Assembly: GCF_000384195.1 (NCBI RefSeq) | Contig: NZ_KB913034.1 | Location: forward strand, 1,495,714 to 1,559,713 | Source: Allobaculum stercoricanis DSM 13633 | GTDB lineage: Bacteria; Bacillota_I; Bacilli_A; Erysipelotrichales; Erysipelotrichaceae | Reading direction: 5' to 3' | DNA: 64,000 nt | Part shown: piece by piece, positions 43,636 through 52,894 of the stretch | How positions within the stretch are numbered: position 1 is the first letter of the stretch | Layout of the letters: each line of letters starts with the position of its first letter | Position numbers and translations under genes: made by a program | The notes under the pieces: model-generated | What the model was told of the DNA's origin: nothing | Seen by the model: only the letters and a program-made list of their open reading frames with translations | Database searches by the model: none

Positions 43636-45249
43636 TTATTTATGTTCTTTTGTTCTCGTTGCGACAAGATAGATTACCGCAAAAGCCATTAAAAGAATTC
43701 CGCCAACGGTAAACACCAACGTTCCCATACCACCGGTATTTGGTAATTCAAAATTCGCTTTATTCGAGTTCACCACTTTAAAGCGCAATGTATTTCCTGA
43801 AATCTTGGGTTCATTTCCATCAGTCGTTGGAACAATGCTCGATTCAACCTTACCTTCATTTAAAGTCCCATCAGGTTGTGTGTCGGTTAAGGTTACTTTG
43901 ATTGTCGGATCTTTAGGAAGAACCATTCCATTTGCTGGTTTAATTTCCGTCAACGTATAGCTTCCAGTATCTAATCCTTTTAATACAAGCTCACCTTTGC
44001 TATTCACTTCTAATGTTTTCGTTGTATTTTGATCATTTGCGCTAGCAAGGGTATAAATTCCTTCACCATTTTTCACAAAGTTTAGTTCTGCTTGATTGTC
44101 TTTTAATGTAAACTGCGCTCCAGCCAGTTGAGTCTTTTGATCTTCAGCAACTTTTGTAACGTCTAATGCATACGTAAAAACAACTTCAGTATCTGTTAGT
44201 TCTCCATTTGCACCCTCTACATAAGGATCTTTGGCAAAGGTGTATTTAGCGGTATTTTTTAATGCGTCTACTTCTGGGGCATTACCATTCACAGTTGCAG
44301 TATAAGCGACATAAATTGTAGAAACATTCGCTTGAACCAAAGTGTCATAAGTTAAATTGATCGTTACTGTTTGTCCTTCAACTTTTTTATCCACACCTTG
44401 TGTTACTTCATTTTGTAAAGCTTCATCTGAATAAACTTTTATATCTGTTGCTGCAGGTAAAGTTAAGCCCACTCCAGCAATATCTTGAATGATTAATGTC
44501 TTATTGGTTGCATCTTGGGGATAAGTTGGAATAGCGGCTTTTAATACATAATTGACTGTATCGCCAATCCCCACTGTTTTCATATCGACTAACGCTTGAT
44601 CTTTAGCATTGATGAATTTATCAAATGTCAAGGTCGAGCCTTTTAAATTTACGGTATAAGTGCCATCTTGTCCTGGTGTTAAAATGCCATCATTAGCTTT
44701 TACTTCCAGTTTCCAAGCTTTCGTTTGATCATCAAAGGTTGGGGCAACAACAATCGTGGTTGGCAAATATACATTTGATGATTGGTTTGCTTTTCCAACA
44801 ATCAAATATTCCCCCATTCCTAATTGACTAGAGGCAGTTGTCGTTTTTGTGACTCCCGTAATCGTTCCCGTTTCAAGTGCTGCAGCGAGTTGTTGGAAAA
44901 AGCCTTGAAATGCTTCGGGATTGCCTTTTTGGACACTAAAGGATTCGCTAACCACATTGTTGCCTTCAACATATCCTTTATAGCTGTCCTTTCCTTGAAT
45001 CCATGTTGCGACATTGGCATCCCATGTATATAGCGGATTTTGGGGTTGATCACTTGTAAAATCATAATTCACATCGATGATTTTATAGATATCAACCGTA
45101 TCGCCCGGTTCAACTTGCACATTGACCGTAACTTTCTCCTCTTGGCCAATGGCATGTACACTCGTGAAACTCAATGACAACGCACAGAACATCGCCATCA
45201 ATATCGCAAATAGTTGATTAAATTTAATTTTATTGAATATGGTCTCCAT
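43636..45249 (-). CDS. LPxTG major pilin (backbone subunit, SpaA-like)
   Basis: This 537-residue wall protein has a signal peptide ending near SVHAIG, an N-terminal domain, a middle domain (about 195-355), a Cna-B/SpaA-like domain (about 365-490), LPNTG at 502-506, a membrane helix and a basic tail (TRTKEHK). ALDVTKVAEDQKTQLAGAQFTLKDN and YTLTEIKPANGMVLP give the Cna-B start and E-box expected for an isopeptide bond. Such subunits are polymerised by class C sortases. It lies between the tip gene and the sortases. GAGG lies 11 bases before the ATG. Confidence 0.9.
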   Translation of the reverse strand: METIFNKIKFNQLFAILMAMFCALSLSFTSVHAIGQEEKVTVNVQVEPGDTVDIYKIIDVNYDFTSDQPQNPLYTWDANVATWIQGKDSYKGYVEGNNVVSESFSVQKGNPEAFQGFFQQLAAALETGTITGVTKTTTASSQLGMGEYLIVGKANQSSNVYLPTTIVVAPTFDDQTKAWKLEVKANDGILTPGQDGTYTVNLKGSTLTFDKFINAKDQALVDMKTVGIGDTVNYVLKAAIPTYPQDATNKTLIIQDIAGVGLTLPAATDIKVYSDEALQNEVTQGVDKKVEGQTVTINLTYDTLVQANVSTIYVAYTATVNGNAPEVDALKNTAKYTFAKDPYVEGANGELTDTEVVFTYALDVTKVAEDQKTQLAGAQFTLKDNQAELNFVKNGEGIYTLASANDQNTTKTLEVNSKGELVLKGLDTGSYTLTEIKPANGMVLPKDPTIKVTLTDTQPDGTLNEGKVESSIVPTTDGNEPKISGNTLRFKVVNSNKANFELPNTGGMGTLVFTVGGILLMAFAVIYLVATRTKEHK

Positions 45250-45327
45250 TTTATTAATATCCTCTTTTCGTTCCGCGTTTTAAACACGTTGTTCTTACAT
45301 CAAAAATTGATATTTTCGTTGGATTGT

Positions 45328-48300
45328 CTATTTTGTAACTCTCCTTTTCTGACTGATGATCCACAAAACAACCGCAAAAAACATTAAGGCTGTTCCCCAA
45401 ATCATAAAGGACGTATTACCTTGATCTCCCGTTAGTGGCAATTCATGCGGCTTATAGTTATAGAGATAGTTTTTCCCCTCTTTAAATTCGACTGCTGGCG
45501 GATTGCCGATACTTTGTCCAAACGCAAATTGTTGATCTTGATTTTCTTGGATCGTCCATTGTCCTTGCGCAAGGATATAGCCTGGCGCTGTTTTCAATTC
45601 GACTAAGCGGTATTTTTTCCCTTCCACTAAATTCGATAACGTCACTTTTCCTTGTGCATCAGAACTGAAAGTCCCTACTTTCTTCCAACAAGGCTGCGGA
45701 TCGATCAAATCTCCTGTTTTGAGATCAACTTTCAACAATTGATCATGATGCGTGTCATTATGGTTTGGATCTTGACAATCGAATTCATATAGGCCAAATA
45801 AAACATCTTGTAAAGGATTGCCCTCTTTATTGACTTTGATGAATTCAAAATGGGTATAGGTATTGATAAAAGTAATCTCACTGTTTTTAAATTTGTGATC
45901 TTCTGTTTTCTCAACCATTCCAGAAATCGTATTCGCATTCATTTGCGATTGGGTATCGCTTTTGACTTTTGTCGTAAATTGACCCGATGTCGTTTCTGCA
46001 ATCGTATATTGAATGCCTAATGGCAAGTTAATGATCGCCACTTTTTGTAAGACGTTTTGACCTTGCTCATTCCATCCCGCTTGTAACTCAACACTCGCTT
46101 TTCCTTCAGAATCAAATTGGATCGATTTTCCTGTTTCAACTACTGGATTTTGACCCTCAGTTTTAGTGGTGATTGTGATTGGATAAGTTCCCGAAACTGG
46201 TGTTTGATTGGGGCCATAGGACAGTTGCACATCAAATGTATAGGGCTGAACTTTTGCCGTATGTTGAACATCTTCAACGATTTTTTCAATCGACAATGGA
46301 TTGGTTTGCTCGTTTTCCACAATGACCGTCACCGTATTCGAGAATAAATTTGTGATTTCTTTATTACCCAAATTTTCTATAGACGAGTGATCAGGCGCTT
46401 CTATGCCATGATTTTCTAGGCATTGATAAATGTTGAGCTTAGACCATCCAGTATCGGTTTGAATTTGGATTTCTCGATTGGGATTGTCTTCAGTTTCAAT
46501 TGCCCCATATTGCAAGACGCGATCATCGGCATTGTATTCTAAATGCATTTCTTTCGGCGATCCGCCAAGCTTTGCATGGGTAAAGTCTAATTGTTCAGAA
46601 TCTGTGATCTCCATATTCGCTCGAATGGAACTGAGTGTTTTATTGATTTCATCCTCTGTCGCAAATTGGGACATCGATTTTAAAACGCCACCGACACCTC
46701 TTGCGACAACAATTCCGTCTTGTTCTTTCCCCGCATTCGCATATACGCCTTGTGAATTCACAATAATTTTCGTTGCATGAGGATTGCGAATATAGCCATC
46801 TGGTGCCCGATCTTCGATCAAATAGTATGTTCCTTCTTTTAGAATTGTATTTTTGGATCCAGATGGAAAACTGCCGACATTTTCGATCACACCATCCTGT
46901 TGAATCGTGATCGTATCATAGGCGATGGCAGGATCTATCGGTTGAATCACTCCGTTTTCTTCTTTCACTTGATCTTGTGTATATAAGGAGAACTGCGCAT
47001 CCACTAATAGATTTCCATTTTCATCTGTCTTTTGGACATATAGTGTATTTTTTATATTGGGGACAAGGATATGAGTCGCAAAAAAACGACCAAAGTTTTG
47101 TCCATTGCTCTGAGCTAAAGCTGCATCTGAATCCAAACGCCATGTGTTTGTGTGATCGACGCCATCAATCGTTGGTGATGAGGAATAATAATAACCTAAC
47201 GCATATTCTGTTTTATCTTTTTGATCATTCGGTAACATGGAATAATAAGTTTGAACATCACCTGGTAAATCATCAATTTCAACCGCCATTACACCATTGG
47301 CTGATAATGAGAAAATTTGTGATTGATACCCTTGATCGATTTGTTTTTTAAATGCCAAAACAACATCTTCTAATACATTTCCTGGTGTTTGAATCATATG
47401 CCAACCGTGCTCTCGATCCCCATAGATTGGAACCCATGCACTTGGATCATCATAGGATTTATCTTGATGCACCCGCTTTTGTAAAACCGCAAAAACAATT
47501 CCATTTTTTTGTTCTTCTAGCGTTACCGGTTTTCCTTTTTGATCTGCCGTATAAATATAAGCTGTCGTTGGGATTTCCGTTCTCACTTTTGGTGAAGCAT
47601 AAACACCTGTTGACCATGGATCTTCGTTAACTAAAGTGACTCCCTTAGTTTCACTATTCTCCACCAGTTTTAATGGCACATTGACTTGGCCACGATAACC
47701 ATCCGGGATTTTCGTTTCGCGAAGGGTCAATTCTCTAAAACCATCTTCATATAGCTCTTTTAAAGATAAAATTTTATTTTCATGACCCACTCTTGCATCC
47801 ATCAAAATAAATGTTCCATCATGATTCGTTGTTCCTTTGGCCAGTAATGTATCTTTCTGTTCTTGTCCTTTACCAGACCAGAGTTCAAATTCTGCACCTG
47901 GAACAGCTTGGCCGATTTGGTCTTGTTTGATAATGCTACTTTCAGGAACTTCTAACAAATTGTATTTCAATTGCATATTCGAAGCCCCTTTACCTCTTTC
48001 TAAATAAAAGAAATCTAGAGTGTGATAAGAATTATTTTCAAATGTATATTGGCCATTTCCTGCTTCGACCCACTTTATTGTTTTATTCGCTCGGCCATAA
48101 CAATCTTTCAGTGTAGTTTTGACTTCTTCTTCGCGACTTCCATCAGCTTGTTTAGAAAAGACAACAACATTGCCTGTCGCAAAGTCAATTTCTAATGAAA
48201 TTGCATCATGAATTCCACCCACATCGCCAACTAATACGCCATCAATAAACACCCAAACATCGTCATCCCCAGAAAATTCATATGTCACTGGCGTAGTCTG

Positions 48301-50247
48301 ATTAGAATCGGTATATCCTCCATTTTCATGGATAAAGCGCGTCGACATGTGCACACCAAAATGATAAGTTATATTCTCATCTGTAGTGGTATTTTCTAAT
48401 TTGCCATCTTTTTCCTCAAAAATAGATTTGGTTTCACCATTTTTCGTCTTGTAGATTGCTGGATTAAATGGGAAAAATTGCCCTTGTCCATTTGCGGAAA
48501 CTCCTGAAAATTTGACATTTCTAGGCGTATCATAAACTTTAAAGCGATTGCCATATCCATTTTCTGTTTTTTCTAATGTTGCATAGTTTTGTTTACTGTT
48601 GTAATAGAAATATCCTTGTTGATCGACTTGTAATAATCCTTGCGCGCCGCGAACACCCGGATAAGTTCCATCAAATAATGGAGCTAAGGAAGTTTCTTGT
48701 GTAATTCCTGTTGTCGTCAAACCTTCAAGATTTGGATTTCCATTTGCCAATAAATGCGGATAGCCATCATCCAAAGTCGGTTGAACAAGATTTTGCATTG
48801 CTCGTTTTTGATTCAGAGGACGATCCCCTTTTTCCCCTAGGATTCCGGTCCATTTATTGGCGTCGATCGAACCTCCCCCACCATTAAATTCAAATTGTCC
48901 GACTTTCAAATTATCTGGATAGTTGAACAAATCAATCGTTGTTCCTCTTGGCGAAACGGTTGTTTTCAATTCATGTGCTTGTAATTGTTCTTCCGTAATC
49001 GTTGCTTGCTCAAATTGCACGAGAACTTCAATTGGTTTTGTCAAATCATATCCTTCTGACAAAGAATCTGTTGGGATATTTAAAACAATTTTATATTCCC
49101 CTTCATATTGACTTTGACCAAATGCAGATAAATCCCACCATAAAGGATCAATCGCAATCTTATGTTCTTGACCATTGAAGACGATCGCTAGCTGGATGGG
49201 CAGTTCATTCAATAGCTGATCTTGACTGAGTGGTGCTTCTTGCGTTGCCTTTGTTTGATATTTCCATACACCTTTTTCATCTTGAACAAGATTGGATCCA
49301 TCAAAATAGATTCCATCTTCTTTAAGAACTTTATCCTCTAAATTTTCATCTTTCGTAATCTGCACAACTACTGCAATTTCCGATTGATCTTCATATCCCT
49401 CTGGTAAAGATCCTGTTGGGATATTTAAAGCGATTCGATATTCCCCTTCAAATTGACTTGAACCAAATGCGGATAAATCCCACCACGAAGGATCAATCGC
49501 AATATTATGTTCTTGACCATTTAAGACGATCGTGACTTGGACGGGCAATTCATCCAATAATTGTTCTTTGAATAAAGGTTCTTCTTCACTTGCCAAAAAT
49601 GGATAGCGCCACGTTCCAATCCCCTCTTGGATAAGATGAGTCCCTTCTAAATAAATTCCATCTTCTTTTGTGATCGGATCGATTGGATCTCCTTGTGGAT
49701 CTTCTTGTCTCATTTGGACAAACACTTCGACTTTTGATTCTTGTGCATATCCTTCTGGCAAATATTCTGTTGGAATATTTAAAACAATTTTATATTCGCC
49801 TTCATATTGACTTGGCCCAAATAAAGAAAGATCCCACCAAGAAGGATCTAGATCTATCACTTGTTCTTGACCATTCAAAACAATCGTGACTTGTACAGGC
49901 AGTTCATCTAATAATTGTTCTTGAATTAATGGTGCTTCTTGGCTGGCACTAGCTTGATATCGCCATATTCCAAACTCATCTTTGACAATTGGCGAGGGCT
50001 CTAAAAAAGATGGCGGATCAAAATAGATTCCATCTTCTCTTTGTTCTTGATCGTTTTGTCGTTCTTTGTTGAAAGTACGAATCGATTGCAGCCAATTGGA
50101 GTGTTCTGTTTTTGAATGGTTGTCCTCTGTCAAAACATATTGCTCACGTTCTTTGGCCATAAGTGGACTTGTATCCATGGATAATGAAGAAATTCCCATA
50201 ATGGCTGAGATTAAAATCGCAAATGTTTTTTTTGATTTTCCTTTCAT
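45328..50247 (-). CDS. Large LPxTG pilus tip adhesin
   Basis: This 1639-residue surface protein has a signal peptide, three homologous repeats at residues 71-179, 195-297 and 310-413 (each with EDGIY, LPVQ-TIV-NGQE, DPSWWDLS-FG-SQ-EGEY-I-LNIPT), a fibro-slime/PA14-like region with DDDVWVFIDGVLVGDVGGIH at 661-680, several Cna-B/SpaA domains (about 785-1600) and LPLTG at 1603-1607 with a membrane helix and basic tail. Size, order and first place in the operon fit a tip adhesin. AAAGGG precedes the ATG. The ligand is unknown. Confidence 0.9.
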   Translation of the reverse strand: MKGKSKKTFAILISAIMGISSLSMDTSPLMAKEREQYVLTEDNHSKTEHSNWLQSIRTFNKERQNDQEQREDGIYFDPPSFLEPSPIVKDEFGIWRYQASASQEAPLIQEQLLDELPVQVTIVLNGQEQVIDLDPSWWDLSLFGPSQYEGEYKIVLNIPTEYLPEGYAQESKVEVFVQMRQEDPQGDPIDPITKEDGIYLEGTHLIQEGIGTWRYPFLASEEEPLFKEQLLDELPVQVTIVLNGQEHNIAIDPSWWDLSAFGSSQFEGEYRIALNIPTGSLPEGYEDQSEIAVVVQITKDENLEDKVLKEDGIYFDGSNLVQDEKGVWKYQTKATQEAPLSQDQLLNELPIQLAIVFNGQEHKIAIDPLWWDLSAFGQSQYEGEYKIVLNIPTDSLSEGYDLTKPIEVLVQFEQATITEEQLQAHELKTTVSPRGTTIDLFNYPDNLKVGQFEFNGGGGSIDANKWTGILGEKGDRPLNQKRAMQNLVQPTLDDGYPHLLANGNPNLEGLTTTGITQETSLAPLFDGTYPGVRGAQGLLQVDQQGYFYYNSKQNYATLEKTENGYGNRFKVYDTPRNVKFSGVSANGQGQFFPFNPAIYKTKNGETKSIFEEKDGKLENTTTDENITYHFGVHMSTRFIHENGGYTDSNQTTPVTYEFSGDDDVWVFIDGVLVGDVGGIHDAISLEIDFATGNVVVFSKQADGSREEEVKTTLKDCYGRANKTIKWVEAGNGQYTFENNSYHTLDFFYLERGKGASNMQLKYNLLEVPESSIIKQDQIGQAVPGAEFELWSGKGQEQKDTLLAKGTTNHDGTFILMDARVGHENKILSLKELYEDGFRELTLRETKIPDGYRGQVNVPLKLVENSETKGVTLVNEDPWSTGVYASPKVRTEIPTTAYIYTADQKGKPVTLEEQKNGIVFAVLQKRVHQDKSYDDPSAWVPIYGDREHGWHMIQTPGNVLEDVVLAFKKQIDQGYQSQIFSLSANGVMAVEIDDLPGDVQTYYSMLPNDQKDKTEYALGYYYSSSPTIDGVDHTNTWRLDSDAALAQSNGQNFGRFFATHILVPNIKNTLYVQKTDENGNLLVDAQFSLYTQDQVKEENGVIQPIDPAIAYDTITIQQDGVIENVGSFPSGSKNTILKEGTYYLIEDRAPDGYIRNPHATKIIVNSQGVYANAGKEQDGIVVARGVGGVLKSMSQFATEDEINKTLSSIRANMEITDSEQLDFTHAKLGGSPKEMHLEYNADDRVLQYGAIETEDNPNREIQIQTDTGWSKLNIYQCLENHGIEAPDHSSIENLGNKEITNLFSNTVTVIVENEQTNPLSIEKIVEDVQHTAKVQPYTFDVQLSYGPNQTPVSGTYPITITTKTEGQNPVVETGKSIQFDSEGKASVELQAGWNEQGQNVLQKVAIINLPLGIQYTIAETTSGQFTTKVKSDTQSQMNANTISGMVEKTEDHKFKNSEITFINTYTHFEFIKVNKEGNPLQDVLFGLYEFDCQDPNHNDTHHDQLLKVDLKTGDLIDPQPCWKKVGTFSSDAQGKVTLSNLVEGKKYRLVELKTAPGYILAQGQWTIQENQDQQFAFGQSIGNPPAVEFKEGKNYLYNYKPHELPLTGDQGNTSFMIWGTALMFFAVVLWIISQKRRVTK

Positions 50248-50829
50248 AAAATCCCTTTCTTATACCAATATCTGAGCCTCAATTTGATTCATTTATTCAA
50301 CCAGTAAGATTCATCTATTTATCAAATGAGGATTCGTTTTATTTTTTCAAAAGTGCCACTAGATTTTTTGTTAACCCAGTGCTGTAAACACACGTGATCT
50401 TATTTATTATTTTGTCTTTTTTTCGTGTATCGCGTTTTTTCTGGAATTTTCGCGTATTCAATGTAACCCCTATCAAAAAATTTTGTCAATCCATCGATTT
50501 TGTTTAATAAAAAATTAATTCTTTATTGTTTTCTTATCCAAAACCGAAACAATATTATGCATCGGGCAATTATGGTCTATGTTCACAACGTTTTTTGCTT
50601 TATATATCCAAAATCCCTCACTTTTCCCTTTTTGTAAGATCGTTTGAGTGTTGGCATTAAACAATAAATAATTCAAATTGCAGTCGATTTTCATTTTTGT
50701 TTTTGCCATATTGTCCAAGAAGTTTGTTGATTTGGGATAATGATCTTTTTCAAACTTAGCCTTTTATAGGAACATTCTTTCCATCACGAGCACTAAAATC
50801 GTGTCGATCGATTTAAAAATAAGTAAACA
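50248..50829. other. Intergenic region with pilus leader
   Basis: Apart from the promoter at 50461-50489 no feature is certain. A 67-codon minus-strand frame at 50515-50718 has no good ribosome site and no family match, so it is not called. Confidence 0.4.
50461..50489 (-). promoter_or_regulatory. Promoter of the pilus operon
   Basis: The -35 TTGACA (50484-50489) and -10 TTACAT (50461-50466) are 17 bases apart on the minus strand. Transcription from here would give a leader of about 205 bases before the tip adhesin. Confidence 0.55.
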
Positions 50830-50878
50830 AAAAGCGAGTTGCATCAATCTTTCATCGATTGACTTGCAACTCGCTTTT
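50830..50878 (-). terminator. Terminator of the flavodiiron gene
   Basis: AAAAGCGAGTTGCA and TGCAACTCGCTTTT with an inner stem TCAATC/GATTGA, T-tract on the minus strand. Confidence 0.85.
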
Positions 50879-50906
50879 AAGTCTTTCTCTATCGTTTGAT
50901 AAATCG

Positions 50907-52076
50907 TTATTCTGCCGCAATTAAATTGTCTGCTAATTGTTCTAATGCTGGAAGATCAGAATCTTTAAGTAAAGCTTTAATTGTTACAACAGGTTCTACA
51001 TATTGAAGATTTGCGCAAGGTTCTAAAATCTTTTTCATTGCGTTTGCGGCAGTTGGTGCCCAAGATCCATTTTGGATCATCGCAATTGTACGTTTTTGGA
51101 ACGCTTTGTGCGTTAAAAGTGTCAATAATCTTTCCATTGGTGGGAATACACCAGCGTCATAGGAGCTAGCTAACAATAATACTTTTGGATAAACAAAGCA
51201 TTGTGCAACTGCTTCATGAATATCGCAACGTGTAATATCCATTAATTTTACGGTTTGTCCTTTTGCTTCTAAAATTTCAACCATTTTATGCGCTACAACA
51301 TTTGTATGTCCGTGAATGGATGCAACTAAAACAAGAATGCCGTCTTTTTCTGGACGATAAGAGCTCCAAGTGTCATATAAGCTAATGTAATGACCTAAGT
51401 TGTCTTTTAATAAAGGACCATGTGTTGCTGCGATCGTCTGAATATCTAAGTTAGCGGCTTTTTTCAATAAAGTTTGAACTGGGTTGCCGTATTTTCCAAC
51501 AATATTTAAGAAATAACGACGAGCTTCTTCTTCCCATGGTTCATCGGCATCACGTGTACCGAATTTTCCGAAAGCATCTGCAGAATAGAGCACTTTATCT
51601 TTATCGTCATAAGTCACGATAACTTCTGGCCAGTGTACCATTGGTGCTTGAACGAAGTGTAATAAGCGATCTCCTAAATCTAATGTGTCGCCTTCTTTAA
51701 CTGTTAAGCGTTTTTCTGGTGCAATTGTGCTAACCGCAAAATTTTCCATCATCTGCCAAGCTTTAGCGCTGCATACAACAGTCGCTTCTGGGTGAGCATT
51801 TAAAATAACATCAATACTTCCAGAATGATCTGGTTCAAGGTGTTGAATTAATAAGTAGTTTAAAGGTTGGCCATTTAAAACTTCTTCAACATTTTCTAAC
51901 CATTCTTGCGCTTTGCGTTTATCAACAGTGTCGACTAATAAGTTAACACCTGTTTCACTTTGAATGAGATAAGAATTATAAGCAATTCCGTGTGGGACTT
52001 TGTATTGAGATTCGAATAGATCGATATCGTAATCATCGCATCCAACGGAGTATGCTGTATTTGAAACTTTTTCCAT
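50907..52076 (-). CDS. fprA: A-type flavodiiron protein (FprA)
   Basis: This 389-residue protein has an N-terminal metallo-beta-lactamase diiron domain and a C-terminal flavodoxin domain. The iron ligands begin with HLEPDH (H79, E81, D83, H84), then the His of APMVHW, the Asp of SADAFG and the His of AATHGPL. From about residue 250, GILVLVASIHGHTNVVAHKM is the FMN phosphate loop. Family members reduce O2 to water and/or NO to N2O in anaerobes. A detoxifying role is inferred. GGAAGGGAA precedes the ATG. Confidence 0.93.
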   Translation of the reverse strand: MEKVSNTAYSVGCDDYDIDLFESQYKVPHGIAYNSYLIQSETGVNLLVDTVDKRKAQEWLENVEEVLNGQPLNYLLIQHLEPDHSGSIDVILNAHPEATVVCSAKAWQMMENFAVSTIAPEKRLTVKEGDTLDLGDRLLHFVQAPMVHWPEVIVTYDDKDKVLYSADAFGKFGTRDADEPWEEEARRYFLNIVGKYGNPVQTLLKKAANLDIQTIAATHGPLLKDNLGHYISLYDTWSSYRPEKDGILVLVASIHGHTNVVAHKMVEILEAKGQTVKLMDITRCDIHEAVAQCFVYPKVLLLASSYDAGVFPPMERLLTLLTHKAFQKRTIAMIQNGSWAPTAANAMKKILEPCANLQYVEPVVTIKALLKDSDLPALEQLADNLIAAE

Positions 52077-52207
52077 TTGAGTTCCCTTCCTTGCCCTTTA
52101 TTTATGAGCAATCCTATTTTAATCGATCATGATGTAAAAAACTATCTAGAGACATCACTTCTTACACTCAAAATACAGAAAAATCGATTTCATCTAAACA
52201 TAATAAA

Positions 52208-52230
52208 AAGGACCTGTTTCCAGGTCCTTG
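52208..52230 (-). terminator. Terminator of the tRNA cluster
   Basis: AAGGACCTG-GAAA-CAGGTCCTT on the minus strand, then TTTTTATTA, just after tRNA-Gly. Confidence 0.85.
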
Positions 52231-52240
52231 CTTTGGTAAA

Positions 52241-52314
52241 TGGAGCAGGTGATGAGAATCGAACTCACGTAGTCAGCTTGGAAGGCTGAAGTTCTACCAT
52301 TGAACTACACCTGC
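52241..52314 (-). tRNA. tRNA-Gly (TCC)
   Basis: The 74-base gene has acceptor GCAGGTG/CACCTGC, anticodon loop CTTCCAA (TCC), T-loop TTCGATT and an encoded CCA. Confidence 0.95.
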
Positions 52315-52317
52315 AAG

Positions 52318-52401
52318 TGGTGGAGAGAGGCAGATTCGAACTGCCGAACCCTAAGGAACTGAGTTACAGTCAGCCGCGTTTAGCCACTTCGCTATCTCTC
52401 C
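52318..52401 (-). tRNA. tRNA-Tyr (GTA)
   Basis: The 84-base class II gene has acceptor GGAGAGA/TCTCTCC, anticodon loop CTGTAAC (GTA), a long variable arm, T-loop TTCGAAT and an encoded CCA. It lies 3 bases upstream of tRNA-Gly. Confidence 0.95.
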
Positions 52402-52410
52402 ATAACACGA

Positions 52411-52486
52411 TGGTGGAGGCTAACGGGCTCGAACCGCTGACCCTCTGCTTGTAAGGCAGATGCTCTCCCAACTGAGCTAAGCCTCC
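52411..52486 (-). tRNA. tRNA-Val (TAC)
   Basis: The 76-base gene has acceptor GGAGGCT/AGCCTCC, anticodon loop TTACAAG (TAC), T-loop TTCGAGC and an encoded CCA. It is first in the three-gene tRNA operon. Confidence 0.95.
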
Positions 52487-52505
52487 ATCGCTTGATTGCT
52501 TGATT

Positions 52506-52534
52506 AGTATAACCAATTCGTTTCAGCTTGTCAA
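52506..52534 (-). promoter_or_regulatory. Near-consensus promoter of the tRNA operon
   Basis: The -35 TTGACA (52529-52534) and -10 TATACT (52506-52511) are exactly 17 bases apart on the minus strand, 20 bases before tRNA-Val. Confidence 0.85.
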
Positions 52535-52894
52535 ACACTTTTTTAAAGTTTTTTTTCGACCGCTTTTTGAAGTTGGTTAGACTTGAAGGTTCTTTGTGAA
52601 GCACTCGAACCTCGCTCGGTTATAATGCACTATTTCTAACTCAAATGCAAGTACTTCTAATAATTTTTTTATCTTTTTTTCAATTTTTTGATTTTTGGAA
52701 TTTCCCACTGTTTTCCATTGCCTATCTCAATGTGGGGACTGTAATCAGTATTTGTCTAAATGTAGGGCAAATATGGCAATTATTTACCTATTATTATAGA
52801 ATAAGAACTCGTATAAAGACGATACTTCAAAAATTGAATTCAAATATACAAATCTTTGTTCAATACAAAACACAAGAAGAAACGAGGTTTTATG
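52535..52894. other. Intergenic region before the FemXAB gene
   Basis: AT-rich. A TATAAT at 52621-52626 (plus strand) could serve the FemXAB gene, giving a leader of about 260 bases. No gene is supported. Confidence 0.4.

Noticed and set aside
50515..50718. 67-codon minus-strand frame near the pilus operon
   Set aside because: There is no good ribosome site and no recognised domain, and a more likely promoter region adjoins it.
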